From Pseudeuparius sepicola (taxonomy: Eukaryota; Arthropoda; Insecta; Coleoptera; Anthribidae), in the NCBI GenBank assembly GCA_963920635.1, contig OY987305.1, forward strand, positions 23,336,876-23,400,875: a stretch of DNA of 64,000 nt, written 5' to 3'. The notes below the pieces were generated by a model. The model was not told where the DNA came from. It searched no databases and saw only the letters and a program-made list of their open reading frames with translations. The position numbers and the translations under genes are program-made. Below, piece by piece: positions 56,306 to 64,000 of this stretch (the first letter of the stretch is position 1; each line of letters starts with the position of its first letter).

Positions 56306-59163
56306 GATATAATAATAATAATAATGCCGCAACGGCAGTCATCACTGTAATGGGTGCCAAGATCCGAACGGCCCAAGAGTTGAATCGTGCAAGACCAGAA
56401 CCACGAATGGCTCAATGGGAAATGCGACTAAATCGGAAGATCGAGAGTCTCCGTAAAGACATAGGACAAGTGACGGAATATATCAGAGGAGTTAGAACTA
56501 GAAGGATCCAGAGGGCGGTGCAGGCAGTAATGAGCCGCACCCAAATGCATTCTCGGCATGACCCCGCGAACATCACTGCTCAACAATGTCTTGACACATT
56601 AAAACAAAAACTTTCTGTTTTCGCAGGGCGTCTGAGGAGATACAAGGCTAGTAACAGCAGGAAACGAGACAACAAACTCTTTGAACGATCAGAAAAGGGT
56701 TTCTACCGTGCTTTTAATTCTAGCGCCGATGCCACAAATGCGAGTTACCCTAGCAGAGAACAGGTCGACGGTTTCTGGAGAAATCAACTTGCCACACCAG
56801 GTCCATACAATGTCAGTGCAAGCTGGATCAGCGAAGAACGCGAGATGGGCCGGAACTATAGCCAGATGCAACACGAGCAATTCACAACCGCTGAGGTCTC
56901 CGATGTCATCAAGAATTCCCACAACTGGAAGGCACCAGGTCCAGATCATCTCCAAAATTATTGGATTAAGAAGTTGTGGTGCACGCATGAACAAATAACT
57001 ACCTTAATTAATGAAGTCTTGCTCGATCCTCTGAAAATGCCATTGTTTCTTACACAGGGTGCAACTTACCTGTTACCAAAAGACCAGCGGAATACGGATA
57101 ACCCTGCCAAGTACCGCCCAATAACCTGCTTGCCTACGCTTTACAAGATAATCACATCTTGCCTTACGCAGCGAATATATGCTCACTGCGAGCGGAACAA
57201 CATCATTGCAATGCAGCAGAAGGGCTGCTCGAAGGGCGCAATGGGATGCAAAGAGCAACTCATCATAGACTCTGTCATCTGCAACCAGGCTCATTCCAAG
57301 CAACGAAACCTCCACATGGCTTATGTGGACTACAAAAAAGCATTTGATTCCGTACCTCACGACTGGCTCACAGGTATCTTAAAGCTGTATAAAATAGATC
57401 ATCATACAGTTTCCTTTTTAGAACACGTTATGACAACCTGGCGCACTAAGATACAACTCAGAACCGCAGACAGTAACATCGAGACCGACACAATCAACAT
57501 CCGAAGAGGGATTTTCCAAGGAGATTCACTCAGTCCACTGTGGTTCTGCATGGCGATGAACCCTCTATCACATCGGTTGAACTCTACAAAATACGGCTTC
57601 GCTATCAAAAGCAACAACGCAGAAGCGATCAAGTTGAATCACCTATTATATATGGATGATTTAAAACTGATGGCCGCAACCAAAAACCAACTAACGCAAA
57701 TGCTTAAAATTGTAGAGGAGTTCTCCAGGGACATCGGAATGCTGTTTGGACTGGACAAGTGCCGCACCCTTAATATCATCCGGGGAAAGCTCGAACAAAG
57801 CGCACACGAGATGCATGACGGCCAGGAGATCGAAGCAATGAGCAAGGGAGATACATACAAGTATCTCGGGATGAAACAAGCTCAAAGGATAGACCATCGA
57901 ACAATGAAGACTGATTTAACGAATGAATTCATCAAGAGAGTAAGACAAGTAGTGCGAACTGATCTTAACAGCAGGAATTTGTTTAAGGCCCTGAACACGT
58001 ATGCGTGCTCTGTACTCAGCTATTCGTTCGGAATAGTGAATTGGACCAACACGGACATCAACAACCTGCAACGAAAAGTTAGGACACTACTGACAAAAGC
58101 TCATAAACATCATCCCCGTAGCGCCGTAGAAAGAACAACTCTGCCACGTCAACTAGGAGGAAGAGGATTGGCAGATCTCAGCAAGCAATTGGACCAACAA
58201 ATATTAAATCTGCGTAATTATTTCTACAGGCAGGCCAACAGCTCCACACTACATAGGGCTATATGCGGAGCAGACGTCTCAACACCGCTACGTCTGACGG
58301 AACACGAGCGTCAAAATCACCACCGAACCGACAACGATAAACTACAGAGGTGGTTGGGGAAGCCGCTGCACGGGAGACATCCTAATGAGGTTAACCAGGA
58401 ACATGTCGACAAGTTAGCGTCGAACTATTGGCTGACCTCGGGACGAATGTTCCCCGAGACGGAAGGCTTCCTACTGGCCATACAAGATCAGGTTATACCA
58501 ACTCGCAACTACCTAAAATTCATTGTAGGAGATGCATCGGTAGTGGATGACAGATGCAGATACGGGTTCCCAACTTCAGAAACAATCCAGCACATAACAG
58601 GAGGATGTCAGATGTTCGCATCAACGGAATATAAGGAACGACACGATTCGGTTGCCAAGATCTTGCACCGGGAACTGGCGGAAAAGCTGCTGCTTGTGCA
58701 GACAGAAAGGGTCCCATATTACAACTACACACCTGAGCCTGTTCTTGAGAACAGCAACTACAAGATGTACTGGGATCGTACAGTTCTGACTGATCAACGA
58801 GTTGCCCATAACAGACCGGACCTTATAATAGTTGATAAAATTTCTAGGAAGACAACTCTGATTGATGTGGCCATCCCGAACAACAACAACCTGCGTGTGA
58901 AGCAAGTCGAGAAGATCGCGAAGTACAGAGACTTAGAAGAACGAATTAGAAGGCAATGGGAAATGGAGAACGTCCAGACGATTCCAATCATCGTGTCAAC
59001 AACTGGTGTTATACCAAAAAGTTTGCTGAGAAACATCAAGGAGCTGAATCTAACTGATAGTCTTTACAGGTCCATGCAGAAAGCGGTACTACTTGCGACA
59101 GCCCGAACCGTCAGGAAATTCATGGGGAATGCAGGATCGTCCAACAACATCAATGTCACCTAG
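56260..59163 (+). pseudogene. Truncated R4/Dong ORF with full RT, fused to a leader; knuckle Cys lost (copy 6)
   Basis: A 967-codon frame starts in copy 5's 3' UTR (MNVPRRGSANAFWLSR), crosses five Asn codons and enters copy 6 in frame. RT and endonuclease are complete, but the Myb-like N-terminus is replaced by the leader. The CCHC knuckle reads CRYGFPTS, so its second Cys is Phe. It is therefore a chimera with an intact catalytic core but probably altered nucleic-acid binding. Confidence 0.85.
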
Positions 59164-59280
59164 GGCCCGATAACATGGCAAGGGTCTCGTCCGAGCCAGA
59201 TCCTTTTGGTATCCGGGATGCCCGGGATCTGAGTGAATGTTCCCCGTAGAGGGAGTGCGAATGCCTTTTGGCTAAGTCGA
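56326..59280 (+). mobile_element. R4/Dong copy 6, 5' truncated
   Basis: It begins GCCGCAACGGCAGTCATCAC directly after the TAA tail of copy 5, at about residue 277 of the ORF, and ends with the 3' UTR and (TAA)n (59281-59303). Confidence 0.92.
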
Positions 59281-59816
59281 GATAATAATAATAATAATAA
59301 TAAACTCGCAGGGGGGATCTGACTTGTGAGAGAGGCAGATCCACGGGTGTGACAATCCCGCGCTCCCCAGTTACGCAGGGATGGGTCTGGCCTGTGAGAG
59401 GGGCAGATTCACGGGTGTAACGATCCCGCGATTCCCAGTTACGCATGGAGAGGCTTGGCCTGTGACAGGGGCAGACCTACGGGTGTGACAATCCCGCGAT
59501 ATCCAGTTGCGCAGGGAGGGGTCTAGCCGGTGACGGAGGCTGATCCTCGGGTGTGACAATCCCGCGACTCCCAGTTACACAGGGATGGGTCTAGCCTGTG
59601 AGAGGATCAGATCCTCGGGTGTAACGATCCCGTGTTTCCCAGTTAACGCAAGGAGGGGTTTGGCCGGTGACAGGGACAGATCCTCGGGAGTAACGATCCC
59701 GCGTTATCCTAGTTGACCCGTATGGGTAGCGGGTTAGAATACTCCTATCGTGGCTCCGCGAGTCGTAAAAGGCTTCCGAGGGCCGTCACTCCCACGTTAC
59801 GGGAGAAACCCATGGA

Positions 59817-62800
59817 ATGGAGATTAATAGGAGTATTGTCATAGGGCCGCTGCCTGGGGATCGCCAGGGCATGTCTGGAGCCGGCGCTGGGCATGACAGC
59901 GAGCGGGACGTCGGTGACAGGGCGCTGATGAGGCGGGCCCCTGTTGCACAAACAGCTACAGCCCAACAACACGAACATCTACAACATGGGAGCCAAACGA
60001 GAACTAGGGTTCCACCCACCGAAGGTGCTGCGCGGGAACTTCAGCCAGAGTTCACTCAGGCGGGATTACAACGACGACGCATGAAATGGACTGGGTCCAT
60101 GAATGAATCGATAATGCGTATTTTTTACAGGGTGACAAACTTAGGACAAGAGATGTTCGGCTACCGACAACAACTGCATGCCGAGTTCTGCAGGGAGTTT
60201 CCACACATGCAAGTGTCTGAACAAAGAGTGTCAGATCAGTATCGAACTATTCTAAGAAATAACCGAATTCCAGAAACGCGACTTAACGCTATAAAACGGG
60301 AAGTTGAGCTAGAGATCCATGGCGAACACATAGACATAGACAACAACAATGGGGAAATTCAACTGCCTGGACCACAACAAGAAGCCGGAACGGCAGAGCG
60401 AACAACTGAGAATCGGGAAATTCAAGTGCCTGGACCACAACAAAAAGCCCAGACGACGAGACGAACAACTGAGAATCGGGAATCAGTTAACGGAGAACAC
60501 TTTGAAAGCCTAGACACACAGCTGAAAAGGGCGGTATTGCGATACGAAGGCACAGACCCACTGAGCAGACCACCGCTACCAAGATTGAACTCTTCCAGGA
60601 AGCTTGCAATCATGCTCGATATTATGAACACCAGAATTTTACCCAACTATGTTTCAGTAACACCAACATTAGAACATATGCACATGTTAATCTACTGTGC
60701 CGCAACGGCCATCATCACTGCAATGGGAGCCAAGATCCGGACGGCTCAAGAGTTAAATCGTGCAAGACCAGAACCACGAATGGCTCAATGGGAGATGCGA
60801 CTGAACCGGAAGATCGAGAGTCTCCGTAAAGACATAGGACAAGTAACGGAATATATCAGAGGAGTTAGAACTAGAAAGATCCAGAGGGCGGTGCAGGCAA
60901 TAATGAGCCGCACCCAAATGCATTCTCAGCGTGACCCCGCGAACATCACTGCTCAACAATGTCTTGACACATTAAAACAAAAACTTTCTGTTTTCGCAGG
61001 GCGTCTGAGGAGATACAAGGCTAGTAACAACAGGAAACGAGACAACAAACTTTTTGAACGATCAGAAAAAGTTTTCTACCGTACTTTGAATTCTAGCGCC
61101 GATGCCACAAATGCGACTTACCCTACCAGAGAACAGGTCGACGGTTTCTGGAGAAATCAACTTGCCACACCAGGTCCATACAATGTCAGTGCAAGCTGGA
61201 TCAGTGAAGAACGCGAGATGGGCCGGAACTATAGCCAGATGCAACATGAGCAATTCACAACCGATGAGGTCTCCAATGTCATAAAGAATTCCCACAACTG
61301 GAAGGCACCAGGTCCAGATCATCTCCAAAATTACTGGATTAAGAAGTTGTGGTGCACGCATGAACAAATAACTGCCTTAATTAATGAAGTCTTGCTCGAT
61401 CCTCTGAAAATGCCATTGTTTCTTACACAGGGTGCAACCTACTTGTTACCAAAAGACCAGCGGAATACGGATAATCCTACCAAGTACCGCCCAATAACCT
61501 GCTTGCCTACGCTGTACAAGATAATCACATCTTGCCTTACGCAGCGAATATATGCTCACTGTGAGCGGAACAACATCATTGCAATGCAGCAGAAGGGCTG
61601 CGCGAAGGGCGCAATGGGATGCAAAGAGCAACTCATCATAGACTCTTGCATCTGCAACCAGGCTCATTCCAGGCAACGAAACCTCTACATGGCTTATGTG
61701 GACTACAAAAAAGCATTTGATTCCGTACCTCACGACTGGCTCACAGGTATCTTAAAGCTGTACAAAATAGATCATCATACAGTTTCCTTTTTAGAACACG
61801 TTATGACAACCTGGCGCACTAAGATACAACTCAGAACCGCAAGCAGTAACATCGAGACCGACACAATCAACATCCGAAGAGGGATTTTCCAAGGAGATTC
61901 ACTCAGTCCACTGTGGTTCTGCATGGCGATGAACCCTCTATCACACCGGTTGAACTCTACGAAATATGGCTTCGCTATCAAAAGCAACAGATCAGAAGCG
62001 TTCAGGTTGAATCACCTGTTATATATGGATGATTTAAAACTGATGGCCGCAACCAAGAACCAACTAACGCAAATGCTTAAAATTGTAGAGGAGTTCTCCA
62101 GGGACATCGGAATGCAGTTTGGACTAGACAAGTGCCGCACCCTTAATATCGTCCGGGGAAAGCTCGAACAAGGCGCACACGAGATGCAGGACGGACAGGA
62201 GATCGAAGCAATGAGCGTGGGAGATACATACAAGTACCTCGGGATGAAGCAAGCTCAAAGGATAGATCATCGAACAATGAAGACCGATTTAACTAATGAA
62301 TTCATCAAGAGAGTAAGACAAGTAGTGCGAACTGATCTTAACAGCAGGAATTTGTTTAAGGCCCTAAACACGTATGCGTGCTCTGTACTAAGCTATTCCT
62401 TCGGAATAGTGAATTGGACCAACACGGACATCAACAACTTGCAACGAAAAGTTAGGACACTACTGACAAAAGCTCATAAACATCATCCCCGTAGCGCCGT
62501 AGAAAGAACAACCCTGCCACGTCAACAAGGAGGAAGAGGATTGGCAGACCTCAGCAAGCAATTGGACCAACAAATACTAAATCTGCTTAATTATTTCCAC
62601 AGACAGGCCAACAGCTCCACACTACATAAAGCTATATGCGGAGCAGACGTCTCAACACCGCTACGTCTGACGGAACACGAGCATCACAATCACCACCGAA
62701 CCGACAACGATAAACTACAGAGGTGGTTAGAGAAGCCGCTGCACGGGAGACATCCTAATGAGGTTAACCAGGAACATGTCGACAAGTTAGCGTCGTACTA

Positions 62801-63536
62801 TTGGCTGACCTCGGGACGAATGTTCCCAGAGACAGAAGGCTTCTTACTGGCCATACAAGATCAGGTTATACCAACTCGCAACTACCTAAAATTCATTGTA
62901 GGAGATGCATCGGTAGTGGATGACAGATGCAGATACGGGTGCCCAACTTCAGAAACAATCCAGCACATAACAGGAGGATGTCAGATGTTTGCATCAACGG
63001 AATATAAGGAACGACACGATTCGGTTGCCAAGATCTTGCACCAGGAACTGGCGGAAAAGCTGCTGCTTGTGCAGACAGAGAGGGTCCCATATTACAACTA
63101 CACACCTGAGCCTGTTCTTGAGAACAGAAACTACAAGATGTACTGGGATCGTACAGTTCTGACTGATCAACGAGTTGCCCATAACAGACCGGACCTTATA
63201 ATAGTTGATAAAATTTCTAGGAAGACAACTCTGATTGATGTGGCCATCCCGAACAACAACAACCTGCTTGTGAAGCAAGTCGAGAAGATCGCGAAGTACA
63301 GAGACTTAGAAGAACGAATTAGAAGGCAATGGGAAATGGAGAACGTCCAGACGATTCCAATCATCATGTCAACAACTGGTGTTATACCAAAAAGTTTGCT
63401 GAGAAACATCAAGGAGCTGAATCTAACTGATAGTCTTTACAGGTCCAAGCAGAAAGCGGTACTGCTTGCGACAGCCCGAACCGTCAGGAAATTCATGGGG
63501 AATGCAGGATCGTCCAACAACATCAATGTCACCTAA
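59817..63536 (+). CDS. R4/Dong ORF, 1239 aa, intact, with in-frame linker duplication (copy 7)
   Basis: The domain order matches copies 1 and 5. It differs by a 63-bp direct duplication (60354-60479) in the linker after the Myb-like region, giving two units of EIQ.PGPQQ.A..... RTTENR, one Gln shorter in the N-terminus and about three codons shorter in the DNN tract. Catalytic motifs (YVDYKKAFDS, YMDD, CCHC ligands, RPD) are all present. Substitutions such as SRQRNL and SVGDTYKYL mark the second subfamily. The frame is intact. Confidence 0.92.
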   Translation: MEINRSIVIGPLPGDRQGMSGAGAGHDSERDVGDRALMRRAPVAQTATAQQHEHLQHGSQTRTRVPPTEGAARELQPEFTQAGLQRRRMKWTGSMNESIMRIFYRVTNLGQEMFGYRQQLHAEFCREFPHMQVSEQRVSDQYRTILRNNRIPETRLNAIKREVELEIHGEHIDIDNNNGEIQLPGPQQEAGTAERTTENREIQVPGPQQKAQTTRRTTENRESVNGEHFESLDTQLKRAVLRYEGTDPLSRPPLPRLNSSRKLAIMLDIMNTRILPNYVSVTPTLEHMHMLIYCAATAIITAMGAKIRTAQELNRARPEPRMAQWEMRLNRKIESLRKDIGQVTEYIRGVRTRKIQRAVQAIMSRTQMHSQRDPANITAQQCLDTLKQKLSVFAGRLRRYKASNNRKRDNKLFERSEKVFYRTLNSSADATNATYPTREQVDGFWRNQLATPGPYNVSASWISEEREMGRNYSQMQHEQFTTDEVSNVIKNSHNWKAPGPDHLQNYWIKKLWCTHEQITALINEVLLDPLKMPLFLTQGATYLLPKDQRNTDNPTKYRPITCLPTLYKIITSCLTQRIYAHCERNNIIAMQQKGCAKGAMGCKEQLIIDSCICNQAHSRQRNLYMAYVDYKKAFDSVPHDWLTGILKLYKIDHHTVSFLEHVMTTWRTKIQLRTASSNIETDTINIRRGIFQGDSLSPLWFCMAMNPLSHRLNSTKYGFAIKSNRSEAFRLNHLLYMDDLKLMAATKNQLTQMLKIVEEFSRDIGMQFGLDKCRTLNIVRGKLEQGAHEMQDGQEIEAMSVGDTYKYLGMKQAQRIDHRTMKTDLTNEFIKRVRQVVRTDLNSRNLFKALNTYACSVLSYSFGIVNWTNTDINNLQRKVRTLLTKAHKHHPRSAVERTTLPRQQGGRGLADLSKQLDQQILNLLNYFHRQANSSTLHKAICGADVSTPLRLTEHEHHNHHRTDNDKLQRWLEKPLHGRHPNEVNQEHVDKLASYYWLTSGRMFPETEGFLLAIQDQVIPTRNYLKFIVGDASVVDDRCRYGCPTSETIQHITGGCQMFASTEYKERHDSVAKILHQELAEKLLLVQTERVPYYNYTPEPVLENRNYKMYWDRTVLTDQRVAHNRPDLIIVDKISRKTTLIDVAIPNNNNLLVKQVEKIAKYRDLEERIRRQWEMENVQTIPIIMSTTGVIPKSLLRNIKELNLTDSLYRSKQKAVLLATARTVRKFMGNAGSSNNINVT
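60354..60479 (+). repeat. 63-bp in-frame tandem duplication in the copy 7 ORF
   Basis: GAAATTCAACTGCCTGGACC at 60354 recurs at 60417 as GAAATTCAAGTGCCTGGACC. The units differ at about ten sites, so the duplication is not very recent. Copies 1, 4 and 5 have a single equivalent. Confidence 0.85.
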
Positions 63537-63689
63537 GGCCCGATTACATGGCAAGGGTCTCGTCCGAGCCAGATCCTTTTGGTATCCGGGATGCCCGGGA
63601 TCTGAGTAAATGTTCCCCGTAGAGGGAGTGCGAATGCCTTTTGGCTAAGTCGAGATAATAATAATAATAATAATAAAATAAATAATAAA

Positions 63690-64000
63690 ACGGGAGGCAT
63701 CCTAATGAGGTTAACCAGGAACATGTCGACAAGTTAGCGTCGAACTATTGGCTGACCTCGGGACGAATGTTCCCCGAGACGGAAGGCTTCCTACTGGCCA
63801 TACAAGATCAGGTTATACCAACTCGCAACTACCTAAAATTCATTGTAGGAGATGCATCGGTAGTGGATGACAGATGCAGATACGGGTGCCCAACTTCAGA
63901 AACAATCCAGCACATAACAGGAGGATGTCAGATGTTCGCATCAACGGAATATAAGGAACGACACGATTCGGTTGCCAAGATCTTGCACCAGGAACTGGCG
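63690..64000 (+). mobile_element. R4/Dong copy 8, 5' truncated, runs off the window
   Basis: It starts CGGGAGGCATCCTAATGAGG directly after the tail of copy 7, shortly before the CCHC knuckle. The visible 311 bp match the first subfamily (SNYWL) and are open in the ORF frame. Confidence 0.9.

Larger units (their letters stand above)
59304..63652 (+). mobile_element. R4/Dong copy 7, full length, second subfamily
   Basis: It has a 5' UTR with the 68-bp repeats (59304-59715), ORF 59817-63536, a 3' UTR and a TAA/TAAA-rich tail (63653-63689). It shares the copy 2 diagnostic substitutions in its 3' half and has private ones in its 5' half. Confidence 0.93.

Noticed and set aside
41360..59446. Minus-strand frames rich in Tyr or Ile runs, and plus-strand Asn runs, at TAA tracts as separate genes
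   Set aside because: They are translations of (TAA)n repeats and of retrotransposon UTR sequence, with no conserved domain.
42557..63412. Many 60-105-codon frames recurring at the same offset in each R4/Dong copy, on both strands
   Set aside because: They are shadows of the retrotransposon ORF; they repeat only because the element repeats.
41441..64000. Telomeric non-LTR array (SART/TRAS or HeT-A style)
   Set aside because: The junctions are TAA, not TTAGG, and the encoded protein has R4/Dong features. No telomeric repeat is visible.
1..64000. tRNA or complete rRNA genes
   Set aside because: No cloverleaf or full rRNA match was noticed by eye; only the diverged 5S-like fragment at 31030 is reported.

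Overview
The window is nuclear DNA from an arthropod, most likely an AT-rich insect with a heavily transposon-loaded genome. An aphid-like hemipteran is my guess, from general familiarity with such repeats and not from a diagnostic host gene. It shows GT-AG introns, Tc1/mariner-type and Mutator-like (MULE) DNA transposons, many near-perfect palindromic fold-back elements, a Penelope-like element, a pogo/Tigger remnant and R4/Dong-type non-LTR retrotransposons. I recognise no ordinary host gene with confidence; three short exon-like segments (13327, 29872, 36282) are candidates only.

Region 1 (1-20167): a DNA-virus-like gene cluster, all on the minus strand. From right to left it holds a small conserved protein (20107), a parvovirus-type phospholipase A2 protein (19640), an adenain-type cysteine protease (about 19140), a minor-capsid-like gene (18831, continuing at 12270), a capsid-like gene (about 11850-10690), an unknown acidic protein (6936), a protein-primed-type family B DNA polymerase with N-terminal zinc fingers (6307-1977), a BIR-domain protein with a C-terminal membrane anchor (1941), a small split membrane glycoprotein (1378), an unknown protein (867) and a further gene that overlaps it by ATGA and leaves the window. 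Three of these units share a TGGTGGGGAGAG-plus-TATA promoter-like motif. The polymerase gene has at least four small introns, and a 72-nt exon plus its intron is tandemly duplicated. Many genes carry frameshifts or stops, so as assembled the element is decayed; several breaks sit in homopolymer runs. It is interrupted by a 1.1-kb palindrome (8882-10016) and a 6.2-kb composite transposon (12272-18486) that sits inside the minor-capsid gene and itself contains a MULE.

Region 2 (20168-41440): a transposon graveyard. There are mariner-type fold-backs (20858-22509, 27579-29068, 32761-33478), smaller palindromes, a pogo/Tigger transposase remnant, two 3' ends of one Penelope-like element, a 5S-rRNA-like SINE fragment, a gypsy-type gag remnant, a Jockey-type RT scrap and an old R4/Dong scrap at 34457.

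Region 3 (41441-64000): eight ORF-bearing copies plus one 62-bp stub of one R4/Dong-type non-LTR retrotransposon family. All lie head to tail on the plus strand and all junctions are (TAA)n. Three copies are full length with intact ORFs of 1221, 1221 and 1239 codons: a Myb-like N-terminus, a reverse transcriptase with YMDD, a CCHC knuckle and a restriction-like endonuclease. Each has a 5' UTR of six 68-bp tandem repeats. The others are 5' truncated. The layout fits repeated target-primed insertion into the TAA tail of the previous copy.
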